Source of the DNA: Nostoc sp. NIES-3756
Lineage (GTDB): Bacteria; Cyanobacteriota; Cyanobacteriia; Cyanobacteriales; Nostocaceae
DNA: 64,000 bases
Direction of reading: 5' to 3'
NCBI RefSeq assembly: GCF_001548375.1
Contig: NZ_AP017295.1
Location: forward strand, 1,364,001 to 1,428,000
Below the pieces are notes generated by a model. That model searched no databases. It was not told the origin of the DNA and was given only the letters and a program-made list of their open reading frames with translations. A program made the position numbers and the translations under genes. Positions within the stretch are counted from its first letter, which is position 1, and every line of letters begins with the position of its first letter. Below are positions 7,634 to 16,553 of this stretch, piece after piece.

Positions 7634-8737
7634 CTAACAGCACTCATAACTCAGTACTGATTGAATTGCTGTTAATAGGCGTTGGTTATCGGAGTGGGAA
7701 CGGACGGCTGTACGGAAAAAGCGATCGCCTAGTTCTTTAAAGCTTAGACAATCTCGGATTAAAATTTGGTGTTGTTGGAGTAATTTTTGCTGCAATTGCC
7801 AACTTGATTGTTGTGTCTCTACTAGTAAGTAGTTTGCCGCGCTGGGGTGTGGTTGTAATCCGGGGATGGCGGTTAATCCTTGAAAAAGTTGTTGGCGTGC
7901 TGGTGGTAGCCATTGCCAAGTCTGTTGTTGAAACTCTCTATCCGTAAGGGCAGCTATGGCCGCCGCCGCCGCCAAGGTATTGACAGGCCAGGGGTCACGC
8001 CACAACTGCCATTTTTGCAAACGGTCGGGGTGAGCGATCGCATATCCTAGTCTTAGTCCGGGGAGACTGTAGAATTTTGTGAGCGATCGCAATACTACTA
8101 GGTTGGGGTATTCTTGTACCACCGGAATCAGGCTTTGTTCTTCATCAGGTGGGACAAAATCCATAAATGCTTCATCCACCACTACCAAAGCAAACTGTGA
8201 TAACAAAGGCAAAATTGCCTCGCGTGTAAATAGCTTTCCTGTTGGGTTGTGGGGATTGTTGAGTAATAAAGCGTAATCAGTGTTGAGTAATGAGTGCTGA
8301 GTGCTGAGTTGTTGTAATTGACAATCTTGTCCCAGCACTCGTTTCTCAGCATTAAAAAGGGGAAACTCCAGGACTTTGGCGTTGTAGGCCATTAAGGTTC
8401 GGTAGTAATCACCAAAGGCTGGAGTTAGTAAAATTGTTGCGGCTAATTGAGCTAATTCCCTACCTGCGAGGGTAAGTAATTCTGCTGAACCATTGCCCGG
8501 CAGAATCCACTCTATAGGTAATTCATGGAAATGACCTAGAGCTAGTCTCAGTTCACTGTAATCAGGATCTGGATAATGCCTGAGGTTACTAATTTGTGAA
8601 CCAATAGCAGCGATCGCACTTTGAGGCGGCCCCAACGGGCTAATGCTTGCAGAAAAATCCACAATCGCATCCGCAGAACAGCCAGCCAGTGCTGCTGCCC
8701 AAGCTAAATTTCCCCCATGAGATGGTTGCCGCATCAA
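7634..8737 (-). CDS. cobD: Threonine-phosphate decarboxylase (CobD-like, PLP-dependent)
   Basis: The product is a fold-type I PLP enzyme. CobD (often named CobC in cyanobacteria) decarboxylates L-threonine-phosphate to aminopropanol phosphate for the lower-loop arm of cobalamin. The 367-residue protein opens with HGGNLAWAA, characteristic of this branch, then DFSASISPLGPP and HYPDPDYSELR. It carries NNPHNPTGK, the VVDEAF metal/PLP aspartate and SLTKFYSLPGLRLGY with the Schiff-base lysine. The alternative is histidinol-phosphate aminotransferase, a close relative. The HGGN start and the cobB gene two positions upstream on the same strand favour the cobalamin role. It follows the HU gene by only 23 bases. 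Confidence 0.85.
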   Translation of the reverse strand: MMRQPSHGGNLAWAAALAGCSADAIVDFSASISPLGPPQSAIAAIGSQISNLRHYPDPDYSELRLALGHFHELPIEWILPGNGSAELLTLAGRELAQLAATILLTPAFGDYYRTLMAYNAKVLEFPLFNAEKRVLGQDCQLQQLSTQHSLLNTDYALLLNNPHNPTGKLFTREAILPLLSQFALVVVDEAFMDFVPPDEEQSLIPVVQEYPNLVVLRSLTKFYSLPGLRLGYAIAHPDRLQKWQLWRDPWPVNTLAAAAAIAALTDREFQQQTWQWLPPARQQLFQGLTAIPGLQPHPSAANYLLVETQQSSWQLQQKLLQQHQILIRDCLSFKELGDRFFRTAVRSHSDNQRLLTAIQSVLSYECC

Positions 8738-8760
8738 ATTAAGCTTCCTAACAGTAGAAC

Positions 8761-9045
8761 CTACGCTTTTGGGGGTGCTACTTTTTCTCTAAACAATTTA
8801 CCTGCGGAGAAAGCAGGAACTCTTGTTGCTGGAATTTCCATCTTTTCGTTAGTTTTAGGGTTACGACCTTCACGAGCTTTACGTTCCCGTGATTCAAATG
8901 AGCCAAATCCTACTAGCGTTACTTTATCGCCAGAAGAAACAGCTTCAATAATCGTTTCCAAAGCGGCTGTTAAGACGGCATCAGCTTGTTTTTTAGTTAC
9001 ACTCGCCTTTTCAGCTACTGCATCAACCAATTCACCTTTGTTCAT
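8761..9045 (-). CDS. hup: HU family DNA-binding protein
   Basis: At 94 residues this is the standard length for the HU/IHF family. It starts MNKGELVDAVAEKA and contains the signature GFGSFESRERKAREGRNPKT followed by the beta-arm proline region (IPATRVPAFSAGK). It bends and compacts nucleoid DNA as a dimer; in Anabaena the single HU gene is also linked to heterocyst differentiation (established knowledge of the homologue). A Shine-Dalgarno-like AAGGAG lies just before the ATG. The long upstream gap suggests its own regulated promoter. The cobD-like gene follows closely, so the two may be co-transcribed. Confidence 0.95.
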   Translation of the reverse strand: MNKGELVDAVAEKASVTKKQADAVLTAALETIIEAVSSGDKVTLVGFGSFESRERKAREGRNPKTNEKMEIPATRVPAFSAGKLFREKVAPPKA

Positions 9046-9623
9046 TTGGAACTCCTTGTAATGTTTGCTAGATATTCAGTACGAATGCGCCTTGTCGCAT
9101 CTGTACGGAAATCTCTGTTTGGAGATATACAAAAGTCGACCTTTGGGTGCATTTATACTCAAAATGGCTGTACATCCCATCGGCTCTACTTTTCAATGAA
9201 TCATTCTAAGGTGTTCAAGCCAGAAGTGGATAGATGAAACCATTAATTTATATAGATTTCGGGATTTTTTTTATTTTTCAGGTCATTGTTACCCTCAAAA
9301 CTACGGCAAAAGTAGGAAAAAATACCTAGTAAATACCCTTGTGGCTAGAGTAACTTTAGCAATTCAAAATTCAAAATTCAAAACTCAAAATAACTGATTA
9401 TAAATCGATGAAACGTCTATTGAGTAAAGATTGCAGTGTTAAATTGAGCGTCTTGTTTTGTAAATTCACAACGTCACTTTAGGCTACTTGAATCATAAAT
9501 GTTAAGTTCTGTTAACAAAGTTAATTATTGACAGACACAGCAGGAGCTACAAAGCGATCGCTACGCTAAGTTGTAACGAAATGTTAACAAAAAACAGGGG
9601 ATAGGCAACAGGGAACAGAAAAT
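9046..9623. other. Intergenic leader of HU, with an inverted repeat and direct repeats
   Basis: This 578-base gap has no convincing gene. An imperfect inverted repeat, GTACGAATGCG (9079-9089) against CGCATCTGTAC (9096-9106), sits 34-61 bases upstream of the HU start, inside its probable 5' leader. Direct AATTCAAA repeats occur near 9361. A HIP1-containing stretch lies near 9556. The promoter of HU presumably lies here, but I cannot place it. Confidence 0.4.
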
Positions 9624-11132
9624 TTACTCATCACTCATGACTGACATACACTGCTGAATAAACCGCAGGGGAATCTCTATACTGTCTCCCCAATGAAGAT
9701 GAATGTATGAGGCATGGACATTTTTAGGTATGCTCCATCCTTCAGAGCCAGTATTTTCTGGGCAATCATAGCGGTAAGTTTCAAATAAGGGCTGAGTAGG
9801 TGTTGTAATTAAGCGTGAGCGATGAAATTCATGCCCGTAAATGTTTGCACCTACATCTACTAACAGGCTATCTTGCAAAGCCACAGCACGACGATACCCC
9901 AAAGTTAAACGTCCACCCATAGCCGCAGATGTGGGTAACACTCCCACCATCGGCCAAGCATTACCCTCAAAATCAACGATTTGCTCACACAGATACATCA
10001 ATCCCCCACACTCAGCAATTGTGGGCATTCCTGCCAAAATAGCTTGTTTGACAGCATCACAAGCACTGCTGTTTTCTGCGAGTTGCTGGGCAAAAACCTC
10101 GGGAAAACCGCCCCCAAAATACATACCCTGTACACCTGAAGGTAGTTCCCCATCCGTTAAAGGACTCCAGAACACTAATTCAGCCCCCAATTTTTGCAAC
10201 AAATCAAGATTGTCTTGGTAATAGAAATTAAAAGCGCGATCGCGGGCTATGGCAATTTTGGGGAGTGTTGGTTCGACTGCGCTCACCAACCGAGAGTGGG
10301 GAGTGGGGGGAGATAGGGGGGATGAGGGAGATAATAATTCACTTCTGCCTCCTGCCTCCTGCTTCTTGCCTTCTGCCTCTGTTTGGTGAGCGCAGTCGAA
10401 CCACTGCCTCTTGCCTCCTGCCTCCAATAAAGGTAATAACCTTTGCCAATCGAAGCAGGTGTCACCTAAGTCAGCTAGGCGATTGATTACAGCATCTAAT
10501 TCTGGGAGTTCGGCGGTGGGGATTAAACCTAGATGGCGGTCGGGAATTGTTATGTCGTCTTGACGACGCAGTACACTGAGTATAGGTAATTGCAAGGGTT
10601 TAAGGGAATCTTTCAGTAACGACAGATGGCGATCGCTTCCCACGCGATTTAATACCAACCCAGCTATTTTCAGTCGGGGGTCAAAAGAACAATAGCCGTG
10701 AGCGATCGCTGCCACAGAACCAGACAAGCGGCTACAATCAATCACTAAAACCACAGGCACATCTAACAGCCGTGCCACATGGGCAGTGCTACCAAAGTCC
10801 CTTACGTCAGTAGTCAGTTGTTCGTTGTTATTTGTGATTGACAACTGACCAATTCCATCAAACAACCCCATAACTCCCTCAACTAGAGCATATTCACTCT
10901 CTTGAGCATGACTTGCAAAGCATTGTTGAACGTAAGCTTCTGAAGTTAATACTGGGTCTAAATTGCGGCAAGTACGACCAGTAACATAAGTGTGAAACAT
11001 GGGGTCAATATAGTCTGGGCCGACTTTGAAGGACTGCACATTGGCGGTGCGTCGAGATAAAGATGCTAAAAGGGCGAGGGTGACTGTTGTCTTGCCCACT
11101 CCGCTACGTTCCCCAGCAATAACTAAAGCCAT
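9624..11132 (-). CDS. cobB: Cobyrinic acid a,c-diamide synthase
   Basis: CbiA/CobB amidates the a and c side chains of cobyrinic acid using ATP and glutamine. From ATG 11132 the protein is 502 residues: an N-terminal P-loop (IAGERSGVGKTTVTLALL), KVGPDYIDP and VEGVMGLFDG in the ATPase half. The glutaminase-like half contains MYFGGGFPEVFA and AECGGLMYL with the catalytic cysteine. The longer frame from 11231 adds 33 residues with no family similarity, so the internal ATG is preferred. A 45-codon insert made by a palindromic repeat (10269-10403) lies between the two halves, probably in a surface linker. The protein probably still works, because the frame and both motifs are intact. Confidence 0.9.
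   Translation of the reverse strand: MALVIAGERSGVGKTTVTLALLASLSRRTANVQSFKVGPDYIDPMFHTYVTGRTCRNLDPVLTSEAYVQQCFASHAQESEYALVEGVMGLFDGIGQLSITNNNEQLTTDVRDFGSTAHVARLLDVPVVLVIDCSRLSGSVAAIAHGYCSFDPRLKIAGLVLNRVGSDRHLSLLKDSLKPLQLPILSVLRRQDDITIPDRHLGLIPTAELPELDAVINRLADLGDTCFDWQRLLPLLEAGGKRQWFDCAHQTEAEGKKQEAGGRSELLSPSSPLSPPTPHSRLVSAVEPTLPKIAIARDRAFNFYYQDNLDLLQKLGAELVFWSPLTDGELPSGVQGMYFGGGFPEVFAQQLAENSSACDAVKQAILAGMPTIAECGGLMYLCEQIVDFEGNAWPMVGVLPTSAAMGGRLTLGYRRAVALQDSLLVDVGANIYGHEFHRSRLITTPTQPLFETYRYDCPENTGSEGWSIPKNVHASYIHLHWGDSIEIPLRFIQQCMSVMSDE
10269..10403. repeat. 135-bp palindromic repeat inserted in frame within cobB
   Basis: The arms TGGTTCGACTGCGCTCACCA... (21 bases from 10269) and its exact complement (ending 10403) bound 135 bases. 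The interior contains GTGGGGAGT and TGCCTCC/TGCTTCT simple repeats. The length is exactly 45 codons, so cobB stays open. On the coding strand it encodes WFDCAHQ at one end and LVSAVEPT at the other, with a low-complexity E/G/K/S/P stretch between. No target duplication is obvious. Confidence 0.85.
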
Positions 11133-11235
11133 AGAAAAATGGAAGTCTGATCGAACTGAAATCTTAGAACAGTAGTATACCGTTCCAGTTACAATTCTGA
11201 CTTGGCACTCCTGAGCTATTAATTGCGTCAAGTTC

Positions 11236-11286
11236 GTAGTCGGGACTTTAGTCCTGATTTTTTTTCAGGACTGAAGTCCTTACTAC
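11236..11286. repeat. Imperfect palindrome (GGACTTTAGTCC family)
   Basis: The arm 11236-11257 pairs with 11265-11286 with about three mismatches around a T-rich loop, giving a strong hairpin between cobB and the divergent large gene. It resembles the hairpin at 4518-4559. A longer reading frame beginning at 11223 would run through it, which argues against that start for the downstream gene. Confidence 0.65.
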
Positions 11287-11348
11287 AAGACTATGTAGTA
11301 CTGCCTTGTAGCAAATGTTCTCAATTAAGGATTTATCTTGAGCCAGTA

Positions 11349-13583
11349 ATGTCAATTGAATTTCTGTACAACAGTATACGAGTTAACACTTGGTTAACTA
11401 AGTTATTATCCTTACCTAAGTTGCTTTTTGTTCGGTCACTTAGGCGATCGCCAAGGGCGGGGCGTAGCCCATTGCTACCAGTTTTATTTGCCTTATCATT
11501 TGCCACAGTGCTTTTACTACAAAATCTCACTCCAGTAAATGCACAACTCCCCGAGTCGCCACGCCAGGAAATTCGCGGAGTATGGCTGACGAATAATGAC
11601 TTTGACATCCTCAAAAACCCCGCTAAAGTACAAGAAACCTTGACTCAATTGCGGCAGTTGAATTTCAACACTATTTATCCTGTGGTTTGGAATGATGGTT
11701 ATACCAAGTATCCTAGTGCCATCACCCAACGTATGGGTATTCCTTATTTCTTCAAAGGCACACAAGGGCAAGATGTAATTGCAGACATCATCAATCAAGC
11801 TCGTAGTCAAGGTTTAGTAGCTATACCTTGGTTTGAGTTTGGTTTTATGGTTCCCTTAACTTCCGAACTAGCATCACAAAATCCCAATTGGCTGACGCAA
11901 AAGCAGGACGGAACCCAAACCTCAATTTCAGCTGCGGGTGAAGTAGCATGGCTAAATCCCTTCCACCCAGAAGTACAGCAGTTCATTACTGACCTTGTAG
12001 TAGAAATTATTACCAAGTACAACGCTGATGGGATTCAATTTGATGATCACATGAGTTTACCTGTTGATTTTGGGTATGACAAATACACAATCAACTTGTA
12101 CACGCAGGAAACTGGAAACCCGCCACCGTCTAATCCTCAAGCTCAAAGTTGGGTAAAATGGCGTGCTGATAAAATCACAGCTTTTATGGTGCAACTGAAC
12201 CAAGCTGTAAAAGCAAGAAAACCTAATGCGATTTTTGCAGTTTCACCAAATTACTATGACTTTGCATATAAACTGCAATTACAAGACTGGATTAATTGGG
12301 TGCGTTTGGGTGTTGTAGACGAGCTTGCTGTCCAGGTTTACCGCAATGATTTGTCCAGTTTTATTACGACAATCAGTACTCCAGAAATTACAGAAGCACA
12401 GCAATTAATACCTACTGGCATAGGTATTATGACAGGTTTGCGAAATCGTCCGACTCCAATACAGCTAATTCAGGCAAAAGTACAAGCAGCTAGAGAACGT
12501 GGTTTAGGTGCGGTCTTCTTTTATTACGAAAGCCTGTGGGAGTTTGGGCCAGAACCTGCTTCACAGCGACAAGCTACATTTCAAGCATTGTTTACTAATC
12601 CTGCTTGGCGTGATACTTCTCAATTTCGACCCAGAAAACCTAGTTTTAGTACTGTATCGTTTCCTTTGTATTCCAAAGGTTCTTTTGCTCAAACAAATCG
12701 CGGTTATTTTCTCGAACTAGCAGTAGCTAACGGTCGTCCAAGGCGTGTACTTTTGGATACAGGCTCTGCGGGATTGAGAGTTTCTAAGGAATTTTTAGGC
12801 AATGCTGCTGTTAATAAAACGGGTCAAGTAGTCAAGCATGTATTACATGACGGCACTGTTTTAGAAGGAGAAATAGTTTATGCTAATGTGCAGTTTGGTC
12901 TGATTTCTACTGAAGAACCTGTGCCGATACAAGTCGTCACTAGCCGCCGATGTACTGCCCAAAAACCTAATTGCTCTGCCAAAAGTGGAAAACCTTTCTC
13001 TGGTATCATCGGTGTCAATTATTCTGAAAAGTCGCTGCCTTATAACCCCCTAAGAAAATTACCTGGAAATTTAAGTAATGGATTTATCATTACAGGTAAT
13101 CGTGGGAGTAACAACGGGAATATAATTTTTGGTTTAACATCACAGAATAGAAATGGTTTTAACCTAGCTTCTTTGACTCCACAACCTACAATGAATGGTG
13201 TTCCTGGTAATAGATGGGACTCTAGAATCAATGGGGTTTGTGTGGCGATCGCCCAAAGTAACATGAATAATACTTGTAATGGCAGAATGGTTGTGGATAC
13301 TGGGATAAATACCAGTTTTATTGAGTTTAAATCTGCCTCGCTGATGGGTAAGCTCAAACCCGGAAGGTTAGCCTCAGTAAATACTCTCAAGGTAGGGATT
13401 CCACGTATTTTTGAATATAGTGTGACTCCAGGAAACCGTAACGGGTTCAATTTATGGAATGCAAATTTATCCCCACAACTAGATCAATCTATGGTTGTCA
13501 ATAGTAGCATTGCATTTACTGATAAATACGATATATTGTATGACTCGGTAAATGGACAAATGGGTTTTCGCGATCGCATTTAA
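11349..13583 (+). CDS. Secreted fusion: GHL10/DUF187 glycoside-hydrolase-like domain plus pepsin-like aspartic protease domain
   Basis: After a signal segment (LLPVLFALSFATVLLLQNL, with NAQ following) comes a GHL10-type TIM-barrel domain starting EIRGVWLTNNDFD and including YNADGIQFDDHMSLP and IFAVSPNYYDFA. This domain is usually tied to cell-wall or polysaccharide turnover. After about residue 470 (counted from 11223) the protein changes character. It then has a first LLDTGSAGLR (Asp512), GIIGVNYSE, a second MVVDTGINTSF (Asp692) and a terminal YDILYDSVNGQMGFRDR, the layout of a bilobal pepsin-like protease. Both D-T-G motifs are intact. ATG 11349 is chosen because the upstream frame crosses a palindromic repeat. 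I am confident of the two-part architecture, less of either activity. Confidence 0.8.
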   Translation: MSIEFLYNSIRVNTWLTKLLSLPKLLFVRSLRRSPRAGRSPLLPVLFALSFATVLLLQNLTPVNAQLPESPRQEIRGVWLTNNDFDILKNPAKVQETLTQLRQLNFNTIYPVVWNDGYTKYPSAITQRMGIPYFFKGTQGQDVIADIINQARSQGLVAIPWFEFGFMVPLTSELASQNPNWLTQKQDGTQTSISAAGEVAWLNPFHPEVQQFITDLVVEIITKYNADGIQFDDHMSLPVDFGYDKYTINLYTQETGNPPPSNPQAQSWVKWRADKITAFMVQLNQAVKARKPNAIFAVSPNYYDFAYKLQLQDWINWVRLGVVDELAVQVYRNDLSSFITTISTPEITEAQQLIPTGIGIMTGLRNRPTPIQLIQAKVQAARERGLGAVFFYYESLWEFGPEPASQRQATFQALFTNPAWRDTSQFRPRKPSFSTVSFPLYSKGSFAQTNRGYFLELAVANGRPRRVLLDTGSAGLRVSKEFLGNAAVNKTGQVVKHVLHDGTVLEGEIVYANVQFGLISTEEPVPIQVVTSRRCTAQKPNCSAKSGKPFSGIIGVNYSEKSLPYNPLRKLPGNLSNGFIITGNRGSNNGNIIFGLTSQNRNGFNLASLTPQPTMNGVPGNRWDSRINGVCVAIAQSNMNNTCNGRMVVDTGINTSFIEFKSASLMGKLKPGRLASVNTLKVGIPRIFEYSVTPGNRNGFNLWNANLSPQLDQSMVVNSSIAFTDKYDILYDSVNGQMGFRDRI

Positions 13584-13600
13584 GAATGTCATGCTAACAA

Positions 13601-13639
13601 CAAAGTGCTGTTAGCGGTAGCGGGGCTAACAGCACTTTG
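13601..13639. terminator. Bidirectional terminator-like hairpin between convergent genes
   Basis: CAAAGTGCTGTTAGC (13601-13615) pairs perfectly with 13625-13639 around a 9-base loop. It lies 17 bases after the stop of the fusion gene and 31 before the stop of the opposing phosphatase gene, a position that suits a shared terminator. It lacks a long T run on the plus side. The motif GCTAACAGCACT also occurs near 7634, so it may be a dispersed repeat. Confidence 0.6.
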
Positions 13640-13670
13640 CTAAAAAGGAGATAAATAAACTGCCGAAATA

Positions 13671-15263
13671 TTAAACAGGCTTAACTACGCCTTGGTTTGG
13701 TAACTCAAAGGAGACAGTAGATACAATCGGAGCATTGGGATCAGATACTGTAGGCCCAGTTGCTGGGGATGGAGCTAATAATCGATAATCGCTACGCCAA
13801 CGCTGATAATTAAGGTCACATACAACATAGCCGCGTTGTTTACCATTAAAATACTTGACCCAAGGATTGTCAGGTAAAGCTTGCTCAATGCGATCGCTAG
13901 CACCAAAGCTAGAGCTAATAGAAGTACCAACAAACTCTGTAGCGACTGTAGCTGAATTTGGGTTATTGTAATCAGCCTTCACATCACTTACCCAACTAGA
14001 GTGGGTGTCACCAGAAATGATCACTGGGTTAGCTGCCTTATTTTGAGCAAGGAAGTTGAGAATACGATTACGGGCAGCTACATAACCATCCCAAGCATCT
14101 ATATTAAAAGCAGTTTCCAGGCCTGCCGTCCAATCATGCTGAGTAAAGACAAGTTGTTGGGCAATCACATTCCAACGTGCCACAGAACGGTCTAAATTAC
14201 GGAATAACCACTGCTCTTGTTCAGCACCAGTTAGAGTTGCATTAGAATTGAAAGCCTCTGGACAGCGTGGCTCAATCCGGTCATTACAAGGCTGGTCGCT
14301 GCGGTATTGGCGAGTATCTAAAACGTTAAATTCAACTAAGTTACCAAAGGTTAAACGCCGATATAACTGTAAATCAATACCTCTAGGTTTGGAAAAATCC
14401 CGTAGTGGCATATGTTCGTAATAGGCCTGGAAAGCGGCTGCACGACGAGCTAAAAAAGCTGCGCGTGATTGTAGTTGTGGGTCTTGAGGAATTTCGTCCG
14501 CCCAGTTATTATCAACTTCGTGGTCATCCCAAGTAACCACCCAAGGGAATGCTGCATGGGTTGCTTGTAGGTTGGGGTCAGTTTTGTACTGAGCATGACG
14601 ATTGCGATACTCTTCCAATGTTACTGGCTCCCCATCACCCTCATGAGGTCTTAGTGCATTCGCTCTCGGCGCTCCCTCATAAATGTAGTCTCCTAAGTGA
14701 ATCACAAGGTCTAAATCTTCCTCAGCCATATGCTTATAGGCGGCGAAGTAACCTTGTTCCCAGTTTTGACAAGAGGCGAAAGCAAAACGGAAACGATTCA
14801 CGCTAGCACGGGGTTCAGGAGCAGTACGAGTCCGTCCAATCGGACTAACTTCATTGCCCACTCTAAAACGATACCAGTACCATCGGTCAGGTTGTAATCC
14901 CTGCACTTCCACATGAACAGAATGTCCAAATTCTGGAGTAGCCATTTGTACTCCGCTACGGACAACTTTCCGCATTCTTTCGTCAGTAGCAATCTGCCAC
15001 TGTACGGGAATATTATATGGTGGTACTCCACCGCCATTAAGCGGATCTGGTGCTAGGCGCGTCCACAGCACGACGTTATCTGATAATGGTTCCCCAGATG
15101 CAACACCTAAAGTAAAAGGATAATTAGAAAATTTCGGCTGGGCAAGAACTTTATTTGACCATTGAGTTGCAATCAATAAGCCAGTTAAACCGCCAGCCCC
15201 AAGCAAAACTTGTCGCCGTTTCAATCGGTGTGATAGCAAGCGATCGAAGTTTAGTTTTTGCAT
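13671..15263 (-). CDS. phoD: PhoD-like alkaline phosphatase/phosphodiesterase, Tat-exported
   Basis: PhoD enzymes are secreted Ca/Fe-dependent phosphomono- and diesterases used to scavenge phosphate. From ATG 15263 the protein is 530 residues with a twin-arginine signal (LKRRQVLLGAGGLTG). The PhoD N-terminal domain follows (FTLGVASGEPLSDNVVLWTRLAP), then metal-site motifs FAFASCQNWEQGYFAAY, DLVIHLGDYIYEG, VVTWDDHEVDNNWA and ISGDTHSSWV. An AAGGA ribosome site lies just before this ATG, whereas the longer frame to 15299 has none. A phosphate-starvation (PhoB-type) promoter is expected from the family, but I could not identify a convincing Pho box. Confidence 0.92.
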   Translation of the reverse strand: MQKLNFDRLLSHRLKRRQVLLGAGGLTGLLIATQWSNKVLAQPKFSNYPFTLGVASGEPLSDNVVLWTRLAPDPLNGGGVPPYNIPVQWQIATDERMRKVVRSGVQMATPEFGHSVHVEVQGLQPDRWYWYRFRVGNEVSPIGRTRTAPEPRASVNRFRFAFASCQNWEQGYFAAYKHMAEEDLDLVIHLGDYIYEGAPRANALRPHEGDGEPVTLEEYRNRHAQYKTDPNLQATHAAFPWVVTWDDHEVDNNWADEIPQDPQLQSRAAFLARRAAAFQAYYEHMPLRDFSKPRGIDLQLYRRLTFGNLVEFNVLDTRQYRSDQPCNDRIEPRCPEAFNSNATLTGAEQEQWLFRNLDRSVARWNVIAQQLVFTQHDWTAGLETAFNIDAWDGYVAARNRILNFLAQNKAANPVIISGDTHSSWVSDVKADYNNPNSATVATEFVGTSISSSFGASDRIEQALPDNPWVKYFNGKQRGYVVCDLNYQRWRSDYRLLAPSPATGPTVSDPNAPIVSTVSFELPNQGVVKPV

Positions 15264-15599
15264 ACATCCTTCTTTGAAAATTGCACTTAGCCACCACAAG
15301 ATATAACAGCGCCACTTTAATACCTCTTTGCAGTTAGATTAAGCATTAATTATTTCTTTAAAAAGTTGTGCATTAATTATCGTTGAACATTCAAAAGCCA
15401 TAATGGAAATTTGCTTACACTTCCTGAGACATTACACACACGACGAATGTAGCCATTCTGAATTTGATGAGGTACATTAACCACAATGTGTTAAACATCA
15501 AAATCAGCAACTCACAGAGTCAACAGTACTGAGTTAAGAGTAAGAGTTGTTACTTCTCCTCCTTCCTGCCTCCTTCTTCCCTTTTTATCAAAAAAACCT
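15264..15599. other. Divergent intergenic region, no gene seen
   Basis: This 336-base region separates the phosphatase gene from moxR and should hold promoters for both. Toward moxR it carries a pyrimidine-rich CCTCCTTCCTGCC stretch of the same low-complexity class seen in cobB and queA. No RNA gene or clear operator was recognised. Confidence 0.4.
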
Positions 15600-16550
15600 A
15601 TGAGTGAAACCTATTCCATCTTCATTGAATTGAGTGAAAAACTTAACCGAATTATCGTAGGACAATCGCAACTGATACAGCAGCTACTGATAGCGTTATT
15701 GTCAGGTGGACATGTCATTTTAGAAGGAGTACCAGGAACAGGTAAAACACTTTTGGTAAAAGTTTTAGCTCAGTTAATTCAAGCCGAGTTTCGTCGGGTT
15801 CAACTCACACCGGATGTTCTACCATCAGATATTACCGGAACAAATATTTTTGACTTAAATAGTCGTAATTTCACCTTAAAAAAAGGCCCTGTCTTTACCG
15901 AAGTTTTGTTGGCAGACGAAATTAACCGTACTCCACCGAAGACACAAGCAGCTTTGCTGGAAGCAATGGAAGAAATGCAGGTAACTCTAGATGGAGAAAG
16001 TTTACCTTTGCCAGATTTATTTTGGGTAATTGCTACGCAAAACCCTTTGGAATTTGAGGGTACATACCCTTTGCCAGAAGCACAACTAGATAGATTTCTC
16101 TTTAAATTAGTAGTAGATTACCCCGACCAAGCGGCAGAAAAGCAAATGTTACTCAATCGTCAAGCTGGTTTTGCTGCACGACGTTTAGATATTAATAATC
16201 TGCAACCAATAGCAACAGTCACAGATATTTTACAAGCAAGGCAGGCAGTCAAGTCTATCAAGGTATCGGACGCTATCATTGATTATTTGTTGGCACTTGT
16301 GAGGGCTTCACGCCAATATCCTGATTTGGCTTTGGGTGCTTCACCCCGCGCGGCTGGTTCTTGGTTACAAACTTCCCAAGCTGTAGCTTGGTTAGCAGGA
16401 CGAGATTTTGTTACTCCAGATGATGTGAAAGCATTAGCCTCACCTTTATTACGTCATCGTCTGATTCTTAAGCCTGAAGCCATGCTAGATGGTTTACAAA
16501 TGGATGCGGTAATTACGGCTGTGGTGAATCAAGTCCCTGTACCAAGGTAG
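15600..16550 (+). CDS. MoxR family AAA+ ATPase
   Basis: This is a 316-residue chaperone-like ATPase. It carries Walker A in EGVPGTGKTLLVK near residue 43, Walker B in LLADEINRTPPKTQAALLEAMEE, sensor-1 in WVIATQNPLEFEGTYPLPEAQLDRF, and a C-terminal lid domain. MoxR proteins act with vWA-domain partners to mature or insert metal cofactors or modulate complexes. The downstream DUF58 gene supplies the usual vWA-like partner, and a 52-residue membrane ORF lies between them. The three are consecutive on the same strand and likely form an operon. The specific client is unknown. Confidence 0.92.
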   Translation: MSETYSIFIELSEKLNRIIVGQSQLIQQLLIALLSGGHVILEGVPGTGKTLLVKVLAQLIQAEFRRVQLTPDVLPSDITGTNIFDLNSRNFTLKKGPVFTEVLLADEINRTPPKTQAALLEAMEEMQVTLDGESLPLPDLFWVIATQNPLEFEGTYPLPEAQLDRFLFKLVVDYPDQAAEKQMLLNRQAGFAARRLDINNLQPIATVTDILQARQAVKSIKVSDAIIDYLLALVRASRQYPDLALGASPRAAGSWLQTSQAVAWLAGRDFVTPDDVKALASPLLRHRLILKPEAMLDGLQMDAVITAVVNQVPVPR

Positions 16551-16553
16551 GGA

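Noticed and set aside
9046..9623. Cobalamin riboswitch before the cobalamin genes
   Set aside because: I looked for the conserved B12-box in the gaps near cobB and the cobD-like gene but saw no supporting sequence or structure.
9841..10221. Plus-strand 126-residue frame opposite cobB
   Set aside because: It is a shadow of cobB with no independent family resemblance, as are many other frames opposite conserved genes in this window.
10290..10380. Frameshift or pseudogene in cobB
   Set aside because: The unusual stretch is exactly 45 codons and both catalytic halves remain in frame with intact motifs.
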